Shown: positions 17,345 to 26,320 of the stretch, piece after piece | Layout of the letters: the number at the start of each line of letters is the position of its first letter | Numbering within the stretch: position 1 is the stretch's first letter | Notes under the pieces: generated by a model | Seen by the model: the letters and a program-made list of their open reading frames with translations, nothing else | The model's database searches: none | What the model was told of the DNA's origin: nothing | Assembly: GCF_030518155.1 (NCBI RefSeq) | Contig: NZ_JAULRU010000823.1 | Coordinates: forward strand, 211,190-275,189 | DNA: 64,000 nucleotides | Direction: 5' to 3' | DNA from: Gilvimarinus gilvus | GTDB lineage: Bacteria > Pseudomonadota > Gammaproteobacteria > Pseudomonadales > Cellvibrionaceae | Translations under genes and position numbers: made by a program

Positions 17345-19555
17345 ATGGAAGCACCAGAACTTGTCGACAATTTAAACCAGGCCCAACATCAGGCCGTTAC
17401 CGCTGACCCCGGCAATCAGCTGATTCTCGCCGGAGCCGGCAGCGGCAAAACGCGCGTACTGGTGCATCGGATTGCCTGGCTGGTGCAAACTCAAGGCGTC
17501 TCTCCCTACAGTATTCTCGCCGTCACCTTTACCAACAAAGCCGCGCGCGAAATGCGGGCGCGCTTAGACGAATTATTTCGCGATTCCGGCACACCTATAA
17601 ATACTCGCAGTATGTGGGTAGGCACCTTCCACGGTTTAGCACACCGACTGCTCAAGGCTCACTGGAAAGACGCCAAGCTGCCGCAGAACTTTCAAATTCT
17701 CGACAGTGACGACCAGCTCCGGCTGATTAAGCGCGTGTATCAAAATTTAGGGCTGGATGCGGAGCGTTGGCCTCCGCGTCAGGCGCAGTGGTTTATCAAC
17801 GGTCAAAAAGACGAAGGGCTGCGCGCCAAACATATTCAGGAGTCCGCCGACCCGTTTGTTCGCACCATGGCTGCGGTGTACAGCGCCTACGAGGCTGATT
17901 GCGAGCGGGGCGGCCTGGTCGACTTCGCCGAATTGCTGCTGCGCGCTCATGAATTGTGGCTCAACAACCCGGCGCTGCTCAATCACTATCAGGGTCGCTT
18001 CCCCTATATTTTGGTGGATGAGTTTCAGGACACCAACTCGGTACAGTACGCCTGGCTGCGGGTACTGGCAGGTGAGGCTTGCTTTGTCACCGCCGTGGGC
18101 GATGATGATCAGTCCATCTACGGTTGGCGCGGTGCAAAAGTGGAAAATATCCGTCGCTTCGAAGAAGACTATCCGCAAACACAGGTGGTACGCCTGGAAC
18201 AAAATTACCGTTCCACCGGGCATATTCTCAATGCCGCCAATGCGGTCATTGCCAATAATTTTGGCCGGCTGGGAAAAGAGTTGTGGACCGAGGGCGCCGA
18301 CGGTGATCCTATATCGCTTTACGCTGCCTTTAATGAACAGGACGAGGCGCGTTTTATTGTCGAGCGTATCACCGACTGGGTCGCGCAAGGCAACAGTAAA
18401 AGCAGTTGCGCCATTCTTTACCGCTCCAACGCCCAGTCGCGGGTACTCGAAGAGGCGCTGTTACGCGAGGCCATTCCTTACCGCATATACGGTGGCCAAC
18501 GTTTCTATGATCGACTGGAAATTAAAAACGCCCTAGCCTACATGCGTCTGGCAGCCAATCAGTTTGACGATCCGGCTTTTGAGCGCGTAATCAATACTCC
18601 CACACGAGGTATTGGTGGCAAAACCGTCGATGATATTCGCGCCTTTGCACGCGAGCACGGTTGCTCCCTATGGCAGGCGTCGGAGCAGATGCTGCAACAC
18701 AAGATGCTAAGTGCCCGTGCCGGCAATGCGCTCCAGGGATTTATCAAACTTATCGATGAGCTTACTCAAAAAAGCCAGGAGATAGCACTGGATCAGTTAG
18801 CCAAGTCCGTGCTCGACACAACCGGGATTTTCGAGTTTCACAAAAAGGAAAAAGGCGAAAAGGGCCAGGCCCGGGCCGAAAACCTTGAGGAACTGGTTAC
18901 CGCATGCGGGGCATTTGAGGCTGCCGATGAAGACGAATCCGTCTTGCAGCAGTTTCTTGATACCGCCGCTCTGGACGCCGGTGAGGCACAAGCCGATGAA
19001 TTTGAAGACGCCGTGCAGCTAATGACTCTTCACTCGGCCAAAGGCCTGGAGTTTCCTTTGGTATTTATGGCCGGGGCGGAGGAGAATCTTTTTCCTCACA
19101 AGATGTCTGTAGAAGATCCGGACCGGCTGGAAGAAGAGCGCCGCCTGGCCTACGTGGGCATAACCCGTGCAATGCAAAAACTCTATATATGCTATTCGGA
19201 AACACGGCGCCTGCACGGCAGCGAAACGTTCAACGCTGTCTCGCGATTTGTAAAAGAAATTCCCAATGAACATTTAGAAGAAGTTCGTATTAAAAGTACC
19301 ATTACGCGTCCCGCACGACTGCAGAATCAAGGCTCACGAAGCCCGTCGCGAGGCAGCAAATCGGCTGTACGCCTCAGCGACTCCGGTGCGGACACAGGCT
19401 TTAGACTAGGGCAGCGTATCGCCCATAAAAAGTTTGGTGAAGGTATCATTATTCACTTTGAAGGCTCAGGGCCCAGCACCCGAGTGCAAATCAATTTCGA
19501 CAGTGAAGGTACAAAGTGGCTGGTGATGCAGTATGCCAAGCTGGAGGCCGTATAG
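17345..19555 (+). CDS. uvrD: DNA helicase II
   Basis: A 736-residue superfamily 1A 3'-5' helicase for nucleotide excision and mismatch repair. Motifs in order: Walker A LAGAGSGKT (about 29-37), VDEFQDTN (motif II, about 222), GDDDQSIYGWRGA (III), LEQNYRST (IV), LHSAKGLEFPLVFMAG (V) and RRLAYVGITRA (VI). The C-terminal Tudor-like RNA polymerase contact domain is present (GQRIAHKKFGEGIIIHFEG). Length agrees with UvrD (720 in E. coli). No LexA box of the CTGT-N8-ACAG type was found upstream, unlike E. coli uvrD. Confidence 0.97.
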   Translation: MEAPELVDNLNQAQHQAVTADPGNQLILAGAGSGKTRVLVHRIAWLVQTQGVSPYSILAVTFTNKAAREMRARLDELFRDSGTPINTRSMWVGTFHGLAHRLLKAHWKDAKLPQNFQILDSDDQLRLIKRVYQNLGLDAERWPPRQAQWFINGQKDEGLRAKHIQESADPFVRTMAAVYSAYEADCERGGLVDFAELLLRAHELWLNNPALLNHYQGRFPYILVDEFQDTNSVQYAWLRVLAGEACFVTAVGDDDQSIYGWRGAKVENIRRFEEDYPQTQVVRLEQNYRSTGHILNAANAVIANNFGRLGKELWTEGADGDPISLYAAFNEQDEARFIVERITDWVAQGNSKSSCAILYRSNAQSRVLEEALLREAIPYRIYGGQRFYDRLEIKNALAYMRLAANQFDDPAFERVINTPTRGIGGKTVDDIRAFAREHGCSLWQASEQMLQHKMLSARAGNALQGFIKLIDELTQKSQEIALDQLAKSVLDTTGIFEFHKKEKGEKGQARAENLEELVTACGAFEAADEDESVLQQFLDTAALDAGEAQADEFEDAVQLMTLHSAKGLEFPLVFMAGAEENLFPHKMSVEDPDRLEEERRLAYVGITRAMQKLYICYSETRRLHGSETFNAVSRFVKEIPNEHLEEVRIKSTITRPARLQNQGSRSPSRGSKSAVRLSDSGADTGFRLGQRIAHKKFGEGIIIHFEGSGPSTRVQINFDSEGTKWLVMQYAKLEAV

Positions 19556-19621
19556 ACGGGAACGGAGCACAAAGAACCGTGCTACCATTAGCCACAAATT
19601 TGCCATCAAAATAATAATGCC

Positions 19622-20794
19622 ATGACCAACTCACGCTCCTTCTACATCGCCCCGCTCGTTATTCTGGCTTTGGTGGGCCTATCGGTTTGTCTATTCGCCG
19701 CTCTGGTAATGTCTAAAGCCAAAGACTTCAGCGGCGCCCAAACGCAGGGCGTGGGCCAGCAGCAAACCTTTCAATGGCGCATGGTTACCACCTGGCCCAA
19801 GAATTTTCCCGGCCTCGGTACCGGCGCCGAAACTTTCGCCAGGCTCGTCAATGAAATGAGCGGTGGCCGCCTGACAGTTCACGTACACGGCGCAGGCGAA
19901 ATTGTCCCGGCCATGGGTGTGTTTGATGCGGTTTCGTCCGGCAGCGTAGAAATGGGCCACTCCGGCGCCTACTACTGGCGCGGTAAATCCCCGGCAACTC
20001 AGTTTTTTACCACCGTTCCATTTGGTATGAATGCGCAAGAAATGAATGCCTGGCTCTACCATGGCGACGGCCTCGAGTTGTGGCGCGAAGTTTATGCGCC
20101 TTTCAATTTAGTGCCTTTTCCTGCAGGCAGTACGGGCATACAAATGGGCGGATGGTTCAATCAAGAGATTAACTCTCTCGATGATTTAAAGGGCCTAAAG
20201 ATGCGTATTCCCGGTCTTGCCGGTGAAGTGTTTAATCGTGCTGGCGGCACCAGTGTTAATATACCCGGTGGAGAGCTATACACCGCACTGCAAACCGGGG
20301 TGATTGATGCCGCTGAGTGGGTAGGGCCGGCCAATGATATGGCTTTTGGCTTCCATGAAATTGCTCGGTATTATTACTACCCTGGCTGGCACGAGCCGGG
20401 CTCCATGATGGAGCTAATCGTCAACAAAGACGCTTATGCATCACTGCCGGCTGATCTACAAGCGATTGTCGCTAACGCTATTCGCGCAGCCAGCGCCGAC
20501 ATGCTTGATCAATACACCGCCACCAATAATACCGCCCTGCAAAACCTGAGAAATAACCATGGAGTACAACTCAAACGCTTTCCCGATGAAGTATTGGTCG
20601 AACTCAGACAAATGACCGAAACAGTATTCCAGGAACAAGCGGCCGCCGACCCGATGTTTGCTAAGGTTTACGATTCCTACAAAAACTTTTTACGAAAAGC
20701 TGGCGAGTGGCATAAAGTGTCAGAAGAAACTTTTTATCAGGTTCGCCGCGATACCAGCAATGCGCTTGACAATCCACCTGCTGAGCTGGATTAG
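19622..20794 (+). CDS. dctP: TRAP transporter substrate-binding protein, TakP/FcbT1 type
   Basis: A 390-residue periplasmic binding protein of the DctP family. An N-terminal hydrophobic stretch (about 9-32) acts as signal or anchor. The core reads WRMVTTWPKNFPGLGTGAET, then LKGLKMRIPGLAGEVFNRAG with the conserved arginine that binds carboxylates, then GVIDAAEWVGPANDMAFGFHE. These mark the TakP/FcbT1 branch that binds 2-oxoacids or aromatic carboxylates. Normally dctQ and dctM follow; here they are about 8 kb away on the other strand (28848-30735), of the matching subfamily. It follows uvrD by 66 bp. The substrate is likely a carboxylic acid (inference). Confidence 0.9.
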   Translation: MTNSRSFYIAPLVILALVGLSVCLFAALVMSKAKDFSGAQTQGVGQQQTFQWRMVTTWPKNFPGLGTGAETFARLVNEMSGGRLTVHVHGAGEIVPAMGVFDAVSSGSVEMGHSGAYYWRGKSPATQFFTTVPFGMNAQEMNAWLYHGDGLELWREVYAPFNLVPFPAGSTGIQMGGWFNQEINSLDDLKGLKMRIPGLAGEVFNRAGGTSVNIPGGELYTALQTGVIDAAEWVGPANDMAFGFHEIARYYYYPGWHEPGSMMELIVNKDAYASLPADLQAIVANAIRAASADMLDQYTATNNTALQNLRNNHGVQLKRFPDEVLVELRQMTETVFQEQAAADPMFAKVYDSYKNFLRKAGEWHKVSEETFYQVRRDTSNALDNPPAELD

Positions 20795-20850
20795 CCCAAT
20801 AACAAAACTCTGTCGCACTTGCCTAAAAAATGATTCTCTTTTAGCCTAAG

Positions 20851-20980
20851 GCTAGCAGGCTGGCCCGTACTCGTCGTCACCACTTTTCGATGGGTGGGCA
20901 CACACCGTCAAAGTGGCGCCTAGATTACGAACCAGCCTGAGAGTCTGAGTACGTAAAGGTTTGTTCAACAGCCTGCTAGC
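20851..20980. repeat. Nested inverted-repeat element
   Basis: A 130-bp segment bounded by perfect 12-bp inverted repeats, GCTAGCAGGCTG (20851-20862) and CAGCCTGCTAGC (20969-20980). Inside are further inverted pairs in nested order: GTACTC (20867) with GAGTAC (20947), and CCACTTT (about 20879) with AAAGTGG (about 20914). It lies between the TRAP binding protein gene and the accessory block, directly before the hydrolase gene. It could be a miniature transposon-like repeat, a recombination scar or a structured leader RNA. I cannot decide between these. Confidence 0.5.
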
Positions 20981-21006
20981 AACGCAACAAAGGGAATCAC
21001 AAGCGA

Positions 21007-21831
21007 ATGGAAGTAACAGCGAACACCTTGACAATCAATGGTTTGACTCACTGCTATTACCGGCAACTGTCATTCACAGCGAACGCTCCACTCTACATCG
21101 CGATACCGGGTGGCCCCGGTTTAAATCATGCACTATTCCGACCGGCCCTGGAAAACCTTAATGGCGAAGTTATCTATTTTGACCCGCCGGGCACTGGCTC
21201 AAGCAGCGCGCTGTGCGAGCAAAATAATACGTTTAACATGTGGCTGGGGCATATTGAAGCATTTGTTAAAAATATTGCCGATCGGCCAGTGGTCATCATC
21301 TGTCACTCAGCCAGCGTTATAGTTGCGACCAAACTGGCGTCGACTCTTCCCAACGTTGTCGATAAGCTCGTTATTATCTCCCCGGTGTTAGGCGGCCCGG
21401 ATAGTTTAATTAAATACATAAAGGAATCCAGCAACCCACAGTACAGCGCAGTTGCCAAAGCGCTTTGGCTCCAGAAATCAGTCGACGCATTGCCCGAGTA
21501 CCTACAACACGTATTTCCAATGTACGATCCCCAGCCTGCGCCGCCGTCCGTACTGAACAACCTTACCTTTAATGCTGACTTGTTTTTTACCTTCGTCGAT
21601 GCATGGCTTAAGGAAAATAGACAACTAAACCTAGGCATACTGCAACAAAGATGTTTAGTGATACTGGGCGATAGCGACCCATTCAACCACCGCATTAACG
21701 TCAATCATATAGCGCATCAATTAGCTAGCGCTCAGCAAGTAAGCTACACAAATGCCGGCCACAACCTGATGCTACATCACTCAGAAAGGCTAACACAGGA
21801 TATTGAGAAGTTCGTCAGCGCATGCAGCTAA
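21007..21831 (+). CDS. Alpha/beta hydrolase, proline iminopeptidase-like
   Basis: A 274-residue cytoplasmic alpha/beta hydrolase. The oxyanion segment IPGGPGLNH (about 33-41) and YFDPPGTGSSS (about 57-67) resemble the prolyl aminopeptidase branch. The nucleophile elbow is CHSAS with Ser101: the usual first and last glycines of G-x-S-x-G are replaced by Cys and Ser. The acid is likely in LGDSDPF and the base His in NAGHNLMLHH. All catalytic residues are therefore present, with an unusual elbow. No signal peptide. It is convergent with the LuxR-type gene, 7 bp apart. Substrate unknown; peptidase, esterase or lactonase are all possible. Confidence 0.85.
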   Translation: MEVTANTLTINGLTHCYYRQLSFTANAPLYIAIPGGPGLNHALFRPALENLNGEVIYFDPPGTGSSSALCEQNNTFNMWLGHIEAFVKNIADRPVVIICHSASVIVATKLASTLPNVVDKLVIISPVLGGPDSLIKYIKESSNPQYSAVAKALWLQKSVDALPEYLQHVFPMYDPQPAPPSVLNNLTFNADLFFTFVDAWLKENRQLNLGILQQRCLVILGDSDPFNHRINVNHIAHQLASAQQVSYTNAGHNLMLHHSERLTQDIEKFVSACS

Positions 21832-21838
21832 AGCGGCT

Positions 21839-22909
21839 TTAGTTTTTCCCCAGTAGCTGTTGGTAGTAAATAGCTACTACGCCGGAGAGGCTATTGACTC
21901 CGAGCTTCACCTGAATATCCTTTATTTGTTTGCGCACGGTATTGACCGATCGGCAACGATTATTCGCCACCTCTTGTGCGCTTAACCCACCGGCTAGATC
22001 AGTACAAATAGCAAATTCGGCATCACTGAGGCCGAGTTTCTCTTGCAGTGGAATTGACACATCTGCGAAGTTCGCAGGTGTTAGGGTGATGTGAAAATAA
22101 TCTCCCGAAGCTCCGCTCGCAAATCGAACTGGAATCACGTGCAGCAAAGCCTCCAAACGGCCCCGCCTTACCAAAGGCACGGATTCCGATACAAGTTGAT
22201 TAGGACTGATAAGCGTACGCAACGCTTTGCGAAGGTCACTTGTCGATCTTCTTGAAGCCAGCTGCAGACTGCTGCCCACCGCCGCACCAAGATCACCTTG
22301 ATGGAGTAGCTGATTGAAAGCTGGTGAGCTTTGCATAATTTTTAAATTTTTATCAATAATAGCGCAGCAATCTGAAAGGTGCGTGGCTGCGAGCGCACTG
22401 CTTCTCTGCAGGCGTAATGCGCACTTTATATGGCGTGATAGAGAATTGAAAAAACGCTCCTCTTCTTCACTGATACTTTTTTCACGCAGGAAGCTTACAC
22501 GCGCAGAGACATTGCCCTGCCATTGCCAGTAGCCACCAATAGCATGATGAATGCGAAAATCGCGTAAGAAATCGTTGTAAAACGCACTCGCTTTATACTG
22601 CTCAGGCGTGACCACCTTATGGTCGGGGGTAAAAACGCCCTCAATAGATTTTTTTTGCAGAGCCTGATACCAAACATCTTCTGAGTGAAAATGCTTAAGA
22701 TACAGGTCCTCATATTCCTTAGGGTTATTATAATTGAGGCGCGATAAAGGCTTGAGGGATTGGTTATCAACCAAGGTTACGTTGGCAACGTCAAACTTGA
22801 GCTCGCGTTGAATAAGCGCCATAAAAGCTCGCCAAGCACTGACATCCACCGCCGTTTCATAGATTAGCTCTATCGCCTGATCGCGAAAATCATCGCTAAG
22901 ACTGCCCAT
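21839..22909 (-). CDS. LuxR-type HTH transcriptional regulator
   Basis: A 356-residue regulator. The C-terminal LuxR HTH covers about 290-350 (LGLSDAEFAICTDLAGGLSAQ, then ANNRCRSVNTVRKQIKDIQVKLG). The N-terminal 280 residues are not an acyl-homoserine-lactone domain by eye: they contain FDVANVTLVDNQSL, YLKHFHSEDVWYQAL and a PAS-like middle region (CCAIIDKNLKIMQSSPAFNQLL). No receiver aspartate is present, so it is not a response regulator. A perfect palindrome TACCATATGGTA lies 58 bp upstream and could be its own operator. Neighbouring hydrolase and the 154-residue gene upstream are candidate targets. Confidence 0.88.
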   Translation of the reverse strand: MGSLSDDFRDQAIELIYETAVDVSAWRAFMALIQRELKFDVANVTLVDNQSLKPLSRLNYNNPKEYEDLYLKHFHSEDVWYQALQKKSIEGVFTPDHKVVTPEQYKASAFYNDFLRDFRIHHAIGGYWQWQGNVSARVSFLREKSISEEEERFFNSLSRHIKCALRLQRSSALAATHLSDCCAIIDKNLKIMQSSPAFNQLLHQGDLGAAVGSSLQLASRRSTSDLRKALRTLISPNQLVSESVPLVRRGRLEALLHVIPVRFASGASGDYFHITLTPANFADVSIPLQEKLGLSDAEFAICTDLAGGLSAQEVANNRCRSVNTVRKQIKDIQVKLGVNSLSGVVAIYYQQLLGKN

Positions 22910-22966
22910 CCACTATCCCTTTGGCGTTAGAAGTTCACACGTTTTTCTCTGTACTTTGGTCTTTTG

Positions 22967-22978
22967 TACCATATGGTA
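22967..22978. promoter_or_regulatory. Palindrome in the divergent luxR-type promoter region
   Basis: A perfect 12-bp palindrome TACCATATGGTA lies between the divergent LuxR-type gene (start 22909) and the gene starting at 23103. Its position fits an operator for an HTH regulator. No second copy was noticed nearby. Confidence 0.35.
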
Positions 22979-23102
22979 TATAGAGCGCGCCAGTCGCAAA
23001 TTCCATACTGGGCATTCATAACCTCACTCTGGTGCCTCTTCGGTTATGGCTAAGGACACACAAAGCCACAGGGACGTGTTTTTACCCCAAAGGAAAATGT
23101 CT

Positions 23103-23567
23103 ATGCTGTTGCAATGGATCTCACGTTGGCGAGCGCCCAAAACGATAAGCTTCACCTCCGAGGAACAAATCCTGAATAACAAGCCCAACACCTACTCATC
23201 TAAACTGCCAGAGTATCAGCGCGTTCAAGCCTGTGCCTGTCATTCGAAAGAGGGACTGACACCTCTGGTATGGATGGATCAGCCATTGTTTGCGGGTAAA
23301 CCCATCGTCATTGAATCTCAAGGTATATCTGGCTCCACTCAGGGCATGCGAGATGTCTGGGTTTCTCTGCGAAATCAGGGCAAACAAGCCATGCAATTAG
23401 AAGCGCGCGCTATGTTTTATGACCAGGCCAAGCGCCCCATCAATAGCAAAGCGCCATGGAAAAAAGTCACAGTGCCGGGAAATGCATCATCACTGTATTT
23501 TAAGTCGTCACAAAGTAGCCAGGTTGAGTATGTTGCGGTTGAATTTCGACAAAATGAGCAGAGTTGA
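23103..23567 (+). CDS. Hypothetical protein, possibly YcfL (DUF1425)-like
   Basis: About 154 residues. The C-terminal two thirds read like the DUF1425/YcfL beta-sandwich: DVWVSLRNQGKQAMQLEARAMF, YDQAKRPINSKAPWKKVTVP, and SSQVEYVAVEFRQN. Unlike YcfL there is no lipobox; the N-terminus MLLQWISRWRAPKTIS is amphipathic and basic. I choose the ATG at 23103 because AAAGGA lies 8 bp upstream; ATG at 23097 is too close to that site, and 23046 adds an unlikely leader. It diverges from the LuxR-type regulator and may be its target. Family assignment is tentative. Confidence 0.6.
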   Translation: MLLQWISRWRAPKTISFTSEEQILNNKPNTYSSKLPEYQRVQACACHSKEGLTPLVWMDQPLFAGKPIVIESQGISGSTQGMRDVWVSLRNQGKQAMQLEARAMFYDQAKRPINSKAPWKKVTVPGNASSLYFKSSQSSQVEYVAVEFRQNEQS

Positions 23568-23676
23568 AAACCGCAGGAATGTGCTACCACAGCAGGCACT
23601 CGCCAATACGCAATAGCCGTATACGTATTAGCGATTCCCCTTCATGCTAATGCCCGTTCTTTCGGTCATTGCACTT

Positions 23677-24234
23677 CTATACTTGAGCGGGTCGATCTGG
23701 CCTGCCGCGGTTTAACCAGGCTATGACGGCCGCAAAAAACCACTCTACGAGCCCGCCTGTCAGTGCACCAATGGCGACGGGGGCTTGCAGCATGGCGCAA
23801 AGTAACCCCGCCGCAAACAACACCGCGGCAAACAACCAATAGGTTTTTATCCCGTACAACGTTGAAAAGGTCAGATACCGACCGCCTATAACGAGCATCA
23901 TGGCGGCAGGGAAAAACATTGACTGACTATAGTAGGCGGCGGCTACCGCCACCGGAATTGAAAATAACATCCATATTGTACCTTCTATGGCCAGAGGCGC
24001 TAATGGATTAGTTTTTTCGTGCTTGCCTGAACGGCCAAGACACTTACACAACACAACCGACACGGGGAAAATAAGCGTACCACCAGCGATCAGTGTAACG
24101 ATTCCCGCTATTGGCGATATCGCTAGGGCTACAACCCCTGCCACACCCCAGGCCGTGCCAGACGCGATAACACCCGGTACACCATAATAATAGGCCTGCC
24201 GCATATCTCGCTGGGCCAAATTTATTGAGTCCAT
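23677..24234 (-). CDS. DUF7010-like integral membrane protein
   Basis: About 185 residues with five or six hydrophobic helices: about 18-45, 46-65, 82-100, 104-120, 125-145 and 150-170. The N-terminus MDSINLAQRDMRQAYYYGVPGVIASGTAW resembles the DUF7010 family, of unknown function. ATG at 24234 is preferred: AAGGAG lies 6 bp upstream, while the earlier TTG at 24249 overlaps that site. It diverges from the TPR/two-component operon across a region containing palindromes (24347-24372), which makes it a likely member of the same regulon. No catalytic motif is visible. Confidence 0.7.
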   Translation of the reverse strand: MDSINLAQRDMRQAYYYGVPGVIASGTAWGVAGVVALAISPIAGIVTLIAGGTLIFPVSVVLCKCLGRSGKHEKTNPLAPLAIEGTIWMLFSIPVAVAAAYYSQSMFFPAAMMLVIGGRYLTFSTLYGIKTYWLFAAVLFAAGLLCAMLQAPVAIGALTGGLVEWFFAAVIAWLNRGRPDRPAQV

Positions 24235-24346
24235 CACTCGCTCCTTCAAGGTTACTTATTGTTTTATCCTTACCATCCGGCTAGCCCGGCCGCCTTATTA
24301 TAATCTGCTATTAATTTTTTACGCACCGACAACTACGTTGGCTTGA

Positions 24347-24372
24347 TGACATATGTCACCTCAAGTCATGAC
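24347..24372. promoter_or_regulatory. Candidate operator cluster for the DesR-like regulator
   Basis: Two palindromes share TGAC/GTCA half-sites: TGACATATGTCA (24347-24358) and GTCATGAC (24365-24372), enclosed by CTTGA and TCAAG. They lie between the divergent membrane-protein gene (start 24234) and the TPR-kinase-regulator operon (start 24474). Paired sites with short spacing suit NarL/FixJ-type response regulators, which bind as dimers of dimers. Confidence 0.45.
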
Positions 24373-24473
24373 AAGCCTCAATTATCCCCCCCACCTGCTT
24401 GAGCGACACTGGTACCACTGCAGAGTACATCACACGCCACCGTGTGAACCTGCTTCATCAAGGAGATAGCAAA

Positions 24474-25172
24474 ATGCAAATACTAAAGAAAGCAACTTTA
24501 ATCCTGACGACCGCGCTCATAGCGAATGTCAGTTGGTCTGCCCAAAGCGACATTGACGCCATTGAAGACGCCTATCTGGGCGGTCAACCTGCGGCGTTGG
24601 TCAACCTGATCGACTCCACCCAAGGCTATGATCGATTTCTCGCCAAGTACCGCCTGGGCATGATGTACAGCTTCTCGCAACAGTCGGACCAAGCCAAAGC
24701 AACCTTTGCGAGTCTCATTTCCGGGTTGGAGGAGCATCTTGTGGCTAACCCGAACGACTCTGAAGCATTGGTTCTGTTAGCTTACACATGTGGCTACAGC
24801 ATTACTCTCGACCCCGCAAAGGCCACCAGCTACGGCCAAAAATCGTATCAGGCTCTGGCTAAAGCCGAAACCCTTGCCCCTAATAACCCGCGGGTATACC
24901 TCGTCAAGGGCATACTTCAGTACAACACGCCTGCAGCCTATGGCGGTAGCAAAGACATAGCCAAGCAAGCCTTAGAGCAAGCCCTTGCGCTTTACCCAAA
25001 TGATGTAAACTCTGGTTATTACTGGGGGCACGATGAGGCCAATATTTGGCTTGGTTTAACCCTTCTTGAACTGGGTGACAAGACATCAGCGCTTACGCAC
25101 TTCCAAGCTGCAGCAACACTGGAACCAAACAATGGCTGGGCTAAATACCTGCTAAGCAGCAATACTCAATAA
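24474..25172 (+). CDS. Periplasmic TPR-repeat protein
   Basis: About 232 residues with a signal peptide (MQILKKATLILTTALIANVSWSA). The mature part consists of helical repeats: visible TPR-like units include FLAKYRLGMMYSFSQQSDQA, ALVLLAYTCGYSITLDPAKA, and IWLGLTLLELGDKTSALTHF followed by AAATLEPNNGWA. ATG at 24474 follows a perfect AAGGAG at 7-9 bp, so the longer frame from 24399 is rejected. It precedes a DesK-like sensor kinase by 50 bp with a hairpin in between. It may act as an accessory sensor or as a target of the system. No enzymatic motif is seen. Confidence 0.85.
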   Translation: MQILKKATLILTTALIANVSWSAQSDIDAIEDAYLGGQPAALVNLIDSTQGYDRFLAKYRLGMMYSFSQQSDQAKATFASLISGLEEHLVANPNDSEALVLLAYTCGYSITLDPAKATSYGQKSYQALAKAETLAPNNPRVYLVKGILQYNTPAAYGGSKDIAKQALEQALALYPNDVNSGYYWGHDEANIWLGLTLLELGDKTSALTHFQAAATLEPNNGWAKYLLSSNTQ

Positions 25173-25182
25173 AAAGCCATAT

Positions 25183-25206
25183 TCGCACCCGGTAATTCGG
25201 GTGCGA
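25183..25206 (+). terminator. Intercistronic hairpin between TPR and kinase genes
   Basis: A 9-bp perfect stem TCGCACCCG / CGGGTGCGA with loop GTAATT, lacking a T-run, directly before the ribosome-binding site of the kinase (CAGGAG). It is more likely an attenuator or RNA-stability element lowering kinase expression relative to the TPR gene than a full terminator. Confidence 0.45.
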
Positions 25207-25222
25207 TGATCAGGAGAATAAC

Positions 25223-26320
25223 ATGGACATCGTTTCTGTCGACGAACTCAACAATCAGCACAGGATTACAAGCCCCTGGAGCTGGATATCGTTCATGTTC
25301 AGCGCTTTTTATTTTTTCTCCTTTTTTGCGCTGCCACTCACGTTTCACTTTGTTGTGGTAGCGCTCTTTTACTACGCACTTTTTGCCGCATTCTATATTA
25401 GGTTAACCCGTTGCCCGCAGAATCAAGTCGTACTGACACTTACGGGCATGTTGATACTCGGCATTATCGCCTCTGGTCACAACCCTTCTTCCGGCGTCAT
25501 TTTTGGGTATACCACTTTTTTTGCTGGCTTTTATCTAAAGCGAGCACATGCGCTTATTGCATTGGCCATTGTCTGTGTGTGTCTGTTTATTTCCGCTCAC
25601 ATTCACGACCTTTGGGTTACGTATTATATTTTTCCAAGCTTGATTCCCGCTATTTCTATGTCGTTTCTGGGGCTTTATATCCAGTCCACCACACGTCACG
25701 CTTATCAGGAACAGAGAAATTCGGAAGAAAAACGTCAGCTTATAAAAGTTGCGGAGAGAGAGCGGATTGCCCGCGACCTTCACGATACTTTAGGCCACAC
25801 CCTGTCTAGCATTACATTGAAAGCGCAACTGGCAAAGAAATTAGGCGATAACGGCCAGGTAGAGGACGCACTGAAAGAAATACACCAGGTCGCCCAGCTT
25901 GCCCGGGATTCGCTCAGCGAAGTTCGAAGCGCAATTAGCGGTTATCGCAAGAAGGGGCTTACCGAAGAACTAGAGAATCTCGAGCAGAAACTCACTGCAG
26001 CGGACTTCGCCGTAAAAATCGAGAACTCTGTAACTAACGTTAGTGCTAAAATAGAGACGGCATTGATACTAATCCTAATTGAGTCCGTGACCAACATTGT
26101 TCGTCACAGTTCCGGCAATACAGTGGAAATCAGTCTATCATCAGGAGACTCAGAAATTGACGTCTCTATTAAGGATAACGGCCATGCCAATAACATCACG
26201 TTAGGCAACGGGCTCAAAGGCATGCAAGAACGCGTCGAAGATCTAGCGGGAAGTATGGACATAGACAACAATCAGGGCTTTAGTTTGCACATCATGCTGC
26301 CGGTGATAACCAATGATTAA
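25223..26320 (+). CDS. Sensor histidine kinase, DesK/NarX (HisKA_3) type
   Basis: A 365-residue membrane kinase. About five transmembrane helices fill residues 20-155 with almost no extramembrane loops, as in DesK, which senses membrane fluidity. A coiled linker leads to the HisKA_3 dimerisation helix with ERERIARDLHDTLGH; the phosphorylated His is about 187. The HATPase part has an N-box ILIESVTNIVRHSSG and a G-box NGLKGMQERVEDLAG. The start follows CAGGAG at 8 bp. Its 3' end overlaps the response regulator gene by 8 bp, so the two are coupled. Stimulus unknown; the compact membrane sensor suggests an envelope signal. Confidence 0.92.
   Translation: MDIVSVDELNNQHRITSPWSWISFMFSAFYFFSFFALPLTFHFVVVALFYYALFAAFYIRLTRCPQNQVVLTLTGMLILGIIASGHNPSSGVIFGYTTFFAGFYLKRAHALIALAIVCVCLFISAHIHDLWVTYYIFPSLIPAISMSFLGLYIQSTTRHAYQEQRNSEEKRQLIKVAERERIARDLHDTLGHTLSSITLKAQLAKKLGDNGQVEDALKEIHQVAQLARDSLSEVRSAISGYRKKGLTEELENLEQKLTAADFAVKIENSVTNVSAKIETALILILIESVTNIVRHSSGNTVEISLSSGDSEIDVSIKDNGHANNITLGNGLKGMQERVEDLAGSMDIDNNQGFSLHIMLPVITND

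Noticed and set aside
21839..22909. Quorum-sensing LuxR receptor
   Set aside because: No acyl-homoserine-lactone domain pattern in the N-terminal part and no luxI nearby. It is only LuxR-type by its HTH.
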